A model generated the notes under the pieces. It did not search any database. It worked only from the letters and a program-made list of their open reading frames with translations, and was not told the DNA's origin. The position numbers were made by a program, and so were the translations under genes. Below are positions 34,654-42,468 of a stretch of 64,000 nucleotides of DNA, piece after piece (positions within the stretch are counted from its first letter, which is position 1; every line of letters starts with the position of its first letter). This DNA comes from BOG-1184 sp049514575. Its GTDB lineage: Bacteria > Fibrobacterota > Chitinivibrionia > Chitinivibrionales > Chitinispirillaceae. The stretch is from NCBI GenBank assembly GCA_049514575.1, contig JBEKUX010000002.1, positions 1 through 64,000 of the forward strand, written 5' to 3'.

Positions 34654-36309
34654 CTACCACATCAGGCTGTACTGCTGGAGCGCATCCTTGTTTATAACAC
34701 GCAACTCAACTCTACGGTTTGCCAGCCGGCCTTCTTTCGTGCCGTTGTCCGCCTTGGGCATGCTCATCCCGTATCCATGTGAAAACAACGTCAAGCTTAA
34801 AGCAGGCGCGACCTCGGTCAGATAGTCGCGTACCGCTTCAGCACGGCCCTGGCTGAGAGTGATATTGTAATCTTTGTCGCCGATATTGTCGGTGTGTCCC
34901 GCCACCTCAATCTGCAATTTTGGATATTTAAGCAGCATTATGCCGATAATATTGAGGTACGGTTTTGAATTGATGGATATGATCGTCTCTCCGGTCTTAA
35001 AGTACACGGCGTCAAGGAGCAGCTCGCCGGTTGACAGCAACTGTTTTTCCGCGTCACTGCGCTTCAACTTCTCTTCAGCAAGATTGCGTGCGGCCAGAAT
35101 GAGTGCAAGCGAGTCGGCAGTTGCCTTTTTCGCTAATAGGTCGGCCGCATTCTTGTTTTCCTGCGCGACATAGGCGGCTTCATTCTGCATTGAATCTTTT
35201 TGGTTCAGGCCGTTTTCCTTCTCTTTCGCAAGTGCAATTGAATCTTTTGCTGATTTAATGGTGAGGGACTGGACTTTTTTCGCCGACTGGGCGGCGTTAT
35301 TCTCCAGGGCCAATTTTTCCTGCTCTGCCTTCTGCTTCCGCGCAAACTCCGCATTTCTCCTGCTTTTTAACATGTCAAATGAGAATGCCAGTGCGCCAAA
35401 GACACGATAGGGCTCAAGCGCCCGTGGAGCGTTATCGGGCCGATCTGCGGAAAGTGAAACGTCGACTCCGGCCATAACATTCATCTGATACGGCGTACGG
35501 ATGTGGAGCGTGGGGGTGAACCACAGCGGATCGGTTCCAAAGGACATGTCGTGGAATATGGTACGGGAGTTTATTTCCGCGCCAAGAACCGCAAAGCCCA
35601 TATTTGCCTGTAAACCGGCGCCCAGCAGCAATAAAGACGGTTCGTTCTGGCTGATGCCGAAAACTCCACCTTCGTTTAAATGCAACTTAACGCCCAGATC
35701 TTCACTGCCGAACCGAAACGTTTGCATGAATTTACCCAATAAATCATAGCCGTTACGGGTATCGAGATAATTGTAACCGTCAGCCCTGTACATGTTGATC
35801 TGGTTCTGGGACGTGCCCCCGATAAGGGCCACTTGGCCACCCATACGCACAAAGGCGCTACGCGCAAAAGGCAACGAGCCCTGGGCTCCTGCTTGAATCG
35901 TTCCCAGACCGGAGCTCTTGGAGGTGTTGCTATAGTTACTTGAGGCGAACCCCACTATGGACCCGAAAATGTCGACATTGGGATTGACACCGTAAGAAAA
36001 AGCACCGGCACCGGTAAAAAGACTGGCACCGGCGTTCGGTGTGTTAAAGTATCCTATCTGTTGTTTATACCACGGCGCCAGAAAACTGAACGTAATTCGG
36101 CCCGCGCCCATGGTCTCGGCTGAGCCGACGGTGCTCAAACCTCGCAAAGCCTCACCATTGACCACCGGCGAATACACTGGCGAATAAAATGGTGTACTGC
36201 CGCCGCTATCAGATTCCGCCCTGACCGTGTGTATCGACGGAAATAAGCAGAAGGCGAGAAACAGCGTTGCCACGCTTGACATGGAAATGATGGAATTTGA
36301 ACGAAACAT
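34654..36309 (-). CDS. OmpA-family outer-membrane protein with long coiled linker
   Basis: The 551-residue protein has a signal peptide (VATLFLAFCLFPSIHTVRA), a beta-barrel region (about 55-295), a long Ala/Lys/Glu-rich coiled-coil linker (about 305-420) and a C-terminal OmpA domain (about 430-545: VYFKTGETIISINSK, EVAGHTDNIGDKDYN, LANRRVELRVI). The linker would let the domain span the periplasm to the peptidoglycan. AAGGAG precedes the ATG. Its first codons and leader closely match those of the unrelated gene immediately upstream at 36359-37180. Confidence 0.85.
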   Translation of the reverse strand: MFRSNSIISMSSVATLFLAFCLFPSIHTVRAESDSGGSTPFYSPVYSPVVNGEALRGLSTVGSAETMGAGRITFSFLAPWYKQQIGYFNTPNAGASLFTGAGAFSYGVNPNVDIFGSIVGFASSNYSNTSKSSGLGTIQAGAQGSLPFARSAFVRMGGQVALIGGTSQNQINMYRADGYNYLDTRNGYDLLGKFMQTFRFGSEDLGVKLHLNEGGVFGISQNEPSLLLLGAGLQANMGFAVLGAEINSRTIFHDMSFGTDPLWFTPTLHIRTPYQMNVMAGVDVSLSADRPDNAPRALEPYRVFGALAFSFDMLKSRRNAEFARKQKAEQEKLALENNAAQSAKKVQSLTIKSAKDSIALAKEKENGLNQKDSMQNEAAYVAQENKNAADLLAKKATADSLALILAARNLAEEKLKRSDAEKQLLSTGELLLDAVYFKTGETIISINSKPYLNIIGIMLLKYPKLQIEVAGHTDNIGDKDYNITLSQGRAEAVRDYLTEVAPALSLTLFSHGYGMSMPKADNGTKEGRLANRRVELRVINKDALQQYSLMW

Positions 36310-36358
36310 ACGGACTCCTTGTTGGTTAAGATTTAAGAAAGGTATAGTTCATCTGTTT

Positions 36359-37180
36359 TTACGGTGCAGGCAATACAACAGTGTTGGAGGCTAACGTGAT
36401 CGCGCCGGTGAATGCTAACAATCTGCCTTCAACTGTTGCACCGGTATTCAGCGAGATTGATTCTTCAGCCATTATTGTTCCCTTGAAGACCGAGGTCGTT
36501 CCAAGGGTCGCTGAAGTGCCAACCTGCCAAAAAATGTTCGAAGCCTTTGCATTGCCGCTCAAGATAATCTGGCGGCCCGATGTCGTATTCAATGTGGATG
36601 CCATCTGTATGATGAAAACGGCATTTGCATCTCCCCTGGCATCGAAGGTGAGATCACCAGACGAGATTTCAAGCGATCCGCTCGATTTATAGAGCCCGGG
36701 TGTGAGTGTCAGTCCGCCGAGATTTCCGGAAAGAAGCACCATATCTGTTGTTATGCGTCCAGCAGCATCGTTATACGCTGTCGTTAGATCGCCCTTGGCC
36801 GTTGTGAGCCCAGCAGCATCAGGCACCGACCCTGCCGGACCGGAAGCATCGACCGTGTAGATTGTCCCGGTTACTTCCCCTCCGCCAAATCCAGTGATAT
36901 TACTGCCGGCAGCCGGACTCAATCCGATATTTCCGGTAATGGCAGACGTTGGAATGTTGGAAATTAACGAACCGGCAAGAATCACAAAACCTGAGACTGA
37001 TTGAAGGTTGACCGTTGCCTGTACGGTAGTTTGAAGAGGTATGACTGTTTGTGCTGAACCTACCGCATTATTATCTTTTGTACAACCCGCTATCAAAAGA
37101 ACCAAAGGTACTACAGCGGCGAATGCAAGAAACAGCGTTCCCGCGAAAGACCTGGACATGCTGGAATTTGAACGTAACAT
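36359..37180 (-). CDS. DUF3494 ice-binding-type lipoprotein
   Basis: The 273-residue lipoprotein has lipobox LLIAGC (Cys33) and one DUF3494 domain from about residue 55 to the end (NLQSVSGFVILAGSLISNI, ITGNIGLSPAAGS, LTPGLYKSSGSLEI, FKGTIMAEESI, TVEGRLLAFTGAITL). It has no Ig repeats or sorting tail, unlike the other two DUF3494 genes in the window. AAGGAG precedes the ATG. The start region is nearly shared with the OmpA gene 50 bp downstream. Confidence 0.87.
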   Translation of the reverse strand: MLRSNSSMSRSFAGTLFLAFAAVVPLVLLIAGCTKDNNAVGSAQTVIPLQTTVQATVNLQSVSGFVILAGSLISNIPTSAITGNIGLSPAAGSNITGFGGGEVTGTIYTVDASGPAGSVPDAAGLTTAKGDLTTAYNDAAGRITTDMVLLSGNLGGLTLTPGLYKSSGSLEISSGDLTFDARGDANAVFIIQMASTLNTTSGRQIILSGNAKASNIFWQVGTSATLGTTSVFKGTIMAEESISLNTGATVEGRLLAFTGAITLASNTVVLPAP

Positions 37181-37221
37181 TCGGACTCCTTTTGTTTAAG
37201 AACAAGACAGGTAAGGCGTTT

Positions 37222-37425
37222 TTATTTACCCGCAAGTACCGGTACTTTACCGGTGCGTTTATAATTCCTTTTTAAAAGATGTCTTTTCTCGGTGTGTTCC
37301 GCAGTCCCCTTCTCGATCTCCTTCTCGGCTTTCAGCCAATCCTCAAGCTGACCTCCGCCGTTCCTGCTTCGTTCAATGTACAAACCGTAAGCTCGCGCCT
37401 CGATTTTTTCATGAGTAAGGCTCAT
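37222..37425 (-). CDS. DUF2934 domain small protein
   Basis: The start at 37425 has AAGGAG at good spacing; an upstream extension to 37563 has none. The 67-residue protein begins MSLTHEKIEARAYGLYIERS and continues GGGQLEDWLKAEKEIEKG, the DUF2934 pattern (alternating A-Y-L-W-E followed by W-x-x-A-E-x-E). Its function is unknown; it may bind nucleic acids. A sigma-54-type promoter match lies about 100 bp upstream at 37522-37537. Confidence 0.82.
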   Translation of the reverse strand: MSLTHEKIEARAYGLYIERSRNGGGQLEDWLKAEKEIEKGTAEHTEKRHLLKRNYKRTGKVPVLAGK

Positions 37426-37521
37426 AAACGACTCCTTAATAGAAGGGTATTGGAACTTCTGGGGTGCCGCTGTCCCGTGCTCCGGGCAAAGACGGCCACA
37501 TAAATGCATAGTCAACAACAC

Positions 37522-37537
37522 CGCAAGAACCATGCCA
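37522..37537 (-). promoter_or_regulatory. Sigma-54 promoter match upstream of DUF2934
   Basis: The minus strand reads TGGCATGGTTCTTGCG, with GG and GC separated by ten bases as sigma-54 (-24/-12) requires. Transcription would begin near 37512, leaving an 85-90 nt leader before the DUF2934 start and possibly reading on into the DUF3494 and OmpA genes. Confidence 0.6.
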
Positions 37538-37856
37538 GAAGAGTTTTCCTTATCACACAGCATTTATTTACACGTGCAAATAGCCAATGCGCACGATGGT
37601 CAACCATGCCGCATTTTTCCATAACGGATTATAGAACCTCTGCAGGTTGTCTCTTTAACTAAATCCTACGGGGCATATAACTTCCTACATATAAGAATGG
37701 GTTTCTTGATAGTAAGAATGGCCGCTTAACTCCATTACTTGACTATGTATTAAGCTTATTTGGCGCGATTCCGGTCATGTCATCGATACCCTTGGCTATT
37801 TGTTGCCAAACAGGCGTAAGGAGAACGCAGGCAGCATTTCGGTGAAGAAACCGCGA
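37538..37856. promoter_or_regulatory. Intergenic control region between two divergent sigma-54 promoters
   Basis: No gene is seen in this 319-bp region. It contains possible activator sites: TTGGC at 37792-37796 paired with GCCAA at 37805-37809, a palindrome ATGGT-CA-ACCAT near 37596, and two direct copies of TAAGAATGG starting at 37692 and 37713, 21 bases (two helix turns) apart. Such paired sites are where an NtrC-type activator could bind. Confidence 0.4.
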
Positions 37857-37872
37857 TGGCATGGTAATTGCA
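37857..37872 (+). promoter_or_regulatory. Sigma-54 promoter match upstream of the small GGDEF-like gene
   Basis: The plus strand reads TGGCATGGTAATTGCA, matching TGGCAY-N5-TTGCW with GG and GC ten bases apart. Transcription would start near 37884, about 60 nt before the ATG at 37943. Confidence 0.65.
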
Positions 37873-37942
37873 TTGATAGTACTGGTGGCAGCAGGCCGTT
37901 AAAAAACGGTAAAACGGTTTTCCGCTCCAAAGGATCGTCTCA

Positions 37943-38353
37943 ATGAAACCAGTCGATGCACTTTCATGCTCGGCGAACGAAAGCTACAGTTCGGAAGAAT
38001 ACTTCCAACGGACGCTTATTCTCGAACGGTTGAGGAGCAAAAGAACCGGAAAACCGTTTATGTTGATCCTTTTGGACATCGGCAAATTAACCAATGTAAA
38101 GCGGGCGGAAAAAGCGTTCGTTCTGCGCAAGCTGGTGTCGGCGTTGAAATCTTCAACGCTTGATATCGATGTAAAAGGATGGTACATGCGTGATTCGATA
38201 ATAGGTATCGTTTGTCAGGATGTCCCGGAGAAGCACCGCGACAGGGTCGCTCGCAGAATAAAAGACAAGCTCTCCGAAAAAGGTATTTTCCATCTGGTTG
38301 GAACTAATACCGATGCAATCAAATTGCTCTGTTTGTTATACCCAGATTCTTAG
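37943..38353 (+). CDS. Small degenerate GGDEF-like protein
   Basis: The 136-residue protein resembles a GGDEF fold: SSEEYFQRTLILERLRSKRTG and KPFMLILLDIGKLTN at the start are like the first helix and strand, and IDVKGWYMRDSIIGIVCQDV stands where the GG(D/E)EF hairpin would be. The catalytic motif is absent, so it cannot be an ordinary cyclase; a protein-interaction or c-di-GMP-sensing role is possible. It lies directly behind a sigma-54 promoter match and runs convergent with the NtrC-type regulator gene 17 bp away. Confidence 0.6.
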   Translation: MKPVDALSCSANESYSSEEYFQRTLILERLRSKRTGKPFMLILLDIGKLTNVKRAEKAFVLRKLVSALKSSTLDIDVKGWYMRDSIIGIVCQDVPEKHRDRVARRIKDKLSEKGIFHLVGTNTDAIKLLCLLYPDS

Positions 38354-38370
38354 GGAGATCGGCCGTGGGG

Positions 38371-39708
38371 TTACCGTACCGGAGGAATCCAGGGGAAATC
38401 TGAGTGGGATGCGGTGATTTTTGCCAGTCTTCGATAGAGCGATGAAATGGAAAGACCGAGGGCTTCACACGTTTTGCTTTTGTTGCCTTTGTATTTTTCC
38501 AGCACGTGCAGAATATGTTTGTCTTCCAGACCTTCAAGCTTCTGTGGTTTCTCACTTTCAAACTCCGGGGAAAGGTCGGGAAAATAGCTGGCAGTAAGCA
38601 CCTCGCCTTGTGCAAGCAACAGCGCCCGTTCCAGCATGTTTTTAAGTTCCCGCGTATTGCCCGGCCAGGGATAGTCGGTAAGCAAGCGTGAAACATCCCT
38701 ATCAAGAGGAAATTGCTCGTAGCATAAATTCGTCAGAAAATACTCGCTTAGTCCGGGTATTTCCTCTTTTCGTTGTCTCAGCGGAAGCAATTTGATCGGG
38801 AAAGCGTTGATACGGTAGTAAAGGTCCCTTCTGAATTCCTTCGTCTCTGTCTTTAAATCGCGGTTCGTGGCGCATATCAATCTGAAATCGCTTTTCCGAA
38901 TAGTGTTCTCTCCCACACGCCGGAACGATTTCTCCTCGATGGTTTTGAGCATTTGGGCCTGGGCCGCCGAATCCATGTCTCCAATCTCGTCAAGGAACAG
39001 GGTTCCGCCGTCGGCCAATTCGATGAGTCCTTCCCGGTCATTTACCGCGGAGGTGAAGGCGCCCCGGGCATGTCCGAAGATCTCGCTGCGAAGCAGTTCA
39101 CCTTTCAGAATGGAGCAGTTTACTTCGATGAAAGGCTCCGACTTGCGTTCGCTGTTATAGTGGATCCATCGCGCCAGGACCCCCTTGCCCGTGCCCGTCT
39201 CTCCCTCCAGAATCACGACCGTATCGCTCTTCGCGGCGATTTTCGCGAGTTCCAGCATTTTGTGGGTCGCCATGCTTTTTCCGAAATACGGTGAGGCTTG
39301 ATTAAGCTGGCGTTGCTGGATTCTGTCGCGTTTGCGCACGGCCCCGAGCTCAATGCATCTTTCTAATATTACCTTGAGATCATTCATCGCCACCGGCTTG
39401 GCAAGGAAGTTCTCCGCACCGTATTTGATTGCCTTCACCGCAGTGGGAATATCGCCTATTCCGGTTATGATAATAATCGGCATACCTGGATGGGAGTTTC
39501 TCAATTCGGGGATCCACTCGATGGAATGGCCGTCAGGAAGGCTCAGGTCGAGGATCATCGCATCGAACCGTTCCGAGGCGATGACGGTTTTCGCCGCTTT
39601 CAAGGTGCTCGCGCAGACGACCTGATATTCGTTCTTCGCAAAATATTGTTTGTAGGCGTACTGCGCGGATTCATTGTCGTCAACGAGGAAAAGCCGGTGC
39701 GCCTTCAT
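38371..39708 (-). CDS. NtrC-family sigma-54-dependent response regulator
   Basis: The 445-residue protein has a receiver domain with Asp54 in MILDLSLPDG, a sigma-54-activating AAA+ domain and a Fis-type helix-turn-helix at the C-terminus (KGNKSKTCEALGLSISSLYRRL). Walker A is GETGTGKG (169-176), Walker B GGTLFLDEIGD. The sigma-54 contact loop reads GAFTSA (216-221) rather than GAFTGA, a tolerated-looking substitution of the fifth position. No histidine kinase gene is beside it. Two divergent sigma-54 promoter matches 500-850 bp away are its obvious candidate targets, together with the envelope genes downstream of one of them. Confidence 0.93.
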   Translation of the reverse strand: MKAHRLFLVDDNESAQYAYKQYFAKNEYQVVCASTLKAAKTVIASERFDAMILDLSLPDGHSIEWIPELRNSHPGMPIIIITGIGDIPTAVKAIKYGAENFLAKPVAMNDLKVILERCIELGAVRKRDRIQQRQLNQASPYFGKSMATHKMLELAKIAAKSDTVVILEGETGTGKGVLARWIHYNSERKSEPFIEVNCSILKGELLRSEIFGHARGAFTSAVNDREGLIELADGGTLFLDEIGDMDSAAQAQMLKTIEEKSFRRVGENTIRKSDFRLICATNRDLKTETKEFRRDLYYRINAFPIKLLPLRQRKEEIPGLSEYFLTNLCYEQFPLDRDVSRLLTDYPWPGNTRELKNMLERALLLAQGEVLTASYFPDLSPEFESEKPQKLEGLEDKHILHVLEKYKGNKSKTCEALGLSISSLYRRLAKITASHSDFPWIPPVR

Positions 39709-40075
39709 AGAACCCTTACACTTTTGTTTGCAACAGTCGCCATAAGCAATTTTCCAAGAAACATTGTCCTATTGCTTATTGAAAGTCTTGTTTTTCGGGA
39801 GTAGGCGGACGTCTATTAATAGTTTCTTTACGGGTGTTCTTTACGGGTGCAGTAATTTAGCCCAGTTCTCTCCCACTGTCATCTATTCCTCGGACAGTTT
39901 TAGGAAAAAATATACTTGTTTAAATGCATTATAATCAAGCTGGACATTAGCCTATTATACCCGTCGGGTAACACCGGCTGCAAGAAACACCATCATCATC
40001 CGTGTCATATCATAATTTATCATTAACGGCAACGGTACCGGTGATTATTACAAAGAAAGCAAGGTAACAGAGCAC
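39709..40075. other. Divergent intergenic region, no gene
   Basis: I see no gene here. A perfect 13-bp tandem repeat, TTCTTTACGGGTG, lies at 39824-39849. The region must hold the promoters of the NtrC-type regulator (minus) and of the AsmA-like pseudogene (plus), but no clear consensus is visible. Confidence 0.5.
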
Positions 40076-41440
40076 ATGCGAAAAAAGCATCCGCCAACCG
40101 ACCGGCGAAAGCTGTCGCCGCTGAAGACAGCATTGTATGCTTGCTTTGCCGTTGTCGTCTGCGTGCTGGCTCTCCTGCTCTTCCCTGATCCCCTTGTGAA
40201 CAGATTCATCAAGCCAAAAATTACAAAGGATTTTGCTGAGGCGTGTCCCGCGTACTCGATACGCATCGCCGGCATGCATTAAAGCGTATTAAAGAACCGC
40301 CTTGGATTTGACTCCGCTGCGCTGAGCGCAGTCGATCGTACATTCTCGAGCAGTATGGGTCGGTTCTCCGTGAGCGGAATCGACTGGATGCATCTTCTCC
40401 GGGGAGGAAAATTTGGACCTGAGGACTTTGCCAACGCGGGCCTCGATGCGCACGACATTGAGCTGAACTTCCCGCAGTCGCACTACAAACTTCGTTGCAA
40501 ACGGCTGCGCGTATCGGTGCCGGATTCAGAAATGGCGGCTGAATCACTGGAGCTTCATCCGTCGGCAGGCGATGAGGAGTTCTTTAGAGGAAGTAAATTT
40601 AGAAAAACACGATTAAGCCTAGTGATTCCGCGATGCAGCGTGATGGGTTTGGCATGTCTCGAACTGCTGCAAGGGAAGAGGTACCGTACCCGTTCCGTCC
40701 AAATCCACGATGCATTCCTCGATGTTCTGGTCGACAAAGACAAGCCCGACGCCATAGATTCTTCAAGTCCCCTTATGCCGAACGAGTTTCTTTCTTCGAT
40801 AAAGGGGACCCTGCAGGTCGATAGCCTGAATATCATGAACGGACGGCTGAAGTACGGTGAACGGTTCGCTGTCGACTCGACTCCGGCCTGGGTAACGTTT
40901 GATGGCATGCGGGTGCTGGCGGAAGGAATTGCCAATCATGGCAGCCGTGGCGCCGCAATAATCGTTCACGCACAAGGGAATTTCCTGAGGGCTGGAAGGA
41001 TGAATCTACTTATGTCAATTCCTGTCGCGTCGCCGGAGTTCTCGTTCCGCTACTCCGGTTCGCTGGGCGGAATGGATCTCAGCGCGCTCAATTCATGGCT
41101 TGAGACAGCCGAGCAGTTGCGAATCAAGGCCGGTGTCCTTCAGGAGGCGACATTCGAGATCACTGTCGCTTCGGGACGCGCCGGCGGTAACGTTCGGGCC
41201 GTCTACAGAGACGTGACCCTTGCAGCCATTAACAAGCATACGGGAAGCGAAAAGGGCTTTTCCGACGGTATTGCTTCGTTCATTGCCAACACCTTCAAGA
41301 TCCGCGAGACCAATATGCCGGATAAATCGGGTTCGATGAAGATCGGTAAGGTAAACTATACGCGGAAGCGGGATGACCCATTCTTCCGGTTTGCGTGGTT
41401 CGCGCTTCGCAGCGGAGTGCGGGATGTCGTTGGGTTTTGA
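40076..41440 (+). pseudogene. AsmA-like/DUF748-type membrane-anchored protein with in-frame stop
   Basis: An N-terminal membrane anchor (residues 18-38, TALYACFAVVVCVLALLLFP) is followed by a beta-rich domain typical of AsmA-like periplasmic proteins. The frame is open from 40076 to 41440 (454 codons) except for a single TAA at 40280-40282. Reading through gives IRIAGMH-stop-SVLKNRLGFD and then VDRTFSSSMGRFSVSGIDW, continuous with the family pattern, so a Tyr or similar codon was probably lost. A restart at 40355 would give a 361-residue protein without its anchor. A sequencing error is possible. It might assist lipid transfer if intact. Confidence 0.6.
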
Positions 41441-41535
41441 ATAATGGCCACATGTCAACGCCTTCCTCCCTGATCCTTGCCCGCCGCAGACACTCCTCAA
41501 CGAACGAAATGAATGTCCTGAAAACGTCTTTACTG

Positions 41536-42468
41536 TTACGTTGAAAGTCTCCTGATTAATTCTTCCATGTCCAAAGGCATTTCAGCCTCGATGCGGCATT
41601 CCCTGGAAGTAACAGGGTGAACAAAGGATAGTGATTTGCAGTGCAGGGCCTGGCGATGAAATACCTGCGGGAGCTGTTGACTTTCCGAAAGATCAATTCG
41701 CCTGGACAGATAGGCTTCCTCACTTAAGCCATAGAGCCGGTCACCGACCACCGGCGTGCCGATGGCGGCCAGGTGGATCCTGATCTGATGCGTCCTGCCC
41801 GTGAGCGGTTGCAGGGTCACCAGAGAATGGGCTTTGCTGAGAGGCAGGCAGGCGACAATTTTCGTCCGGGCGGTTTTCCCGTCCGCAGTCACTCCGTGCT
41901 TGTACGATATCGCCGAGCCTGCCGGTTTCCCTATAGGAAAATCTATTTCCCGCACCTCCGGCATGCCCTGTACCACCGCATAATAAACCTTGGCAACCCT
42001 CCCTGCGGAGAATTCCCGTCCAAGCGCCGCCTTGACGGCGGCGCTTTTAGCCACGCACACGACGCCCGACGTCTCGCGATCGAGACGGTGGACGATGTGC
42101 GCCCCCGGATACGGCGGGACATGGGCGTACCGGAGTTGATAAATAAGATTATTACGGAACGATTTCCCGGCGCGATGCACAAGCAGGTTTCCCGGCTTGT
42201 CGACCCCAAGCAGCCATTCGTCCTCATAGGTCACACGGTACGAAAAGTCTGCCGCCGGTTCCTCAAACTCCCCGGCATCGTAGGAAATCGTATCCCCGGC
42301 GGAGACCGTATCGTCAATGCATGCGGTCCGTCCGTTGCAGGAAACGGCCCCGGCGTCAATACGGTCGCGCCATTCGTCGCTGCAGTAATAGGTAAACCTC
42401 CCGGCCAGGTAGTCGACGAGCGCACTGCCGTTCCGGAAGGCGGGAGGAACTACCGAAGAAAAAATCAT
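41536..42468 (-). CDS. RluA-family pseudouridine synthase
   Basis: The 310-residue enzyme modifies uridines in rRNA or tRNA. Catalytic Asp130 lies in HIVHRLDRETSGVV, the RluA signature; GVDKPGNLLVHRAG and LTGRTHQIRIHLAAIG also match. The first 70 residues resemble an S4 domain (WRDRIDAGAVSCNGR). It could be RluC-, RluD- or TruC-like; the target is not told by sequence. Its start overlaps the upstream response-regulator gene by 4 bp. Confidence 0.9.
   Translation of the reverse strand: MIFSSVVPPAFRNGSALVDYLAGRFTYYCSDEWRDRIDAGAVSCNGRTACIDDTVSAGDTISYDAGEFEEPAADFSYRVTYEDEWLLGVDKPGNLLVHRAGKSFRNNLIYQLRYAHVPPYPGAHIVHRLDRETSGVVCVAKSAAVKAALGREFSAGRVAKVYYAVVQGMPEVREIDFPIGKPAGSAISYKHGVTADGKTARTKIVACLPLSKAHSLVTLQPLTGRTHQIRIHLAAIGTPVVGDRLYGLSEEAYLSRRIDLSESQQLPQVFHRQALHCKSLSFVHPVTSRECRIEAEMPLDMEELIRRLST

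Noticed and set aside
34211..34825. Leu-rich plus-strand frame opposite the Gln-rich repeat gene
   Set aside because: Gln codon repeats read as Leu repeats on the other strand; no start site or helix pattern of a real membrane protein.
37426..37563. Longer start for the DUF2934 gene
   Set aside because: The extension crosses the sigma-54 promoter match and has no ribosome site; AAGGAG precedes the ATG at 37425.
40355..41440. AsmA-like part as an independent gene
   Set aside because: It is in the same frame as 40076-40282, and the sequence between them reads as family sequence, so one interrupted gene is the simpler reading.
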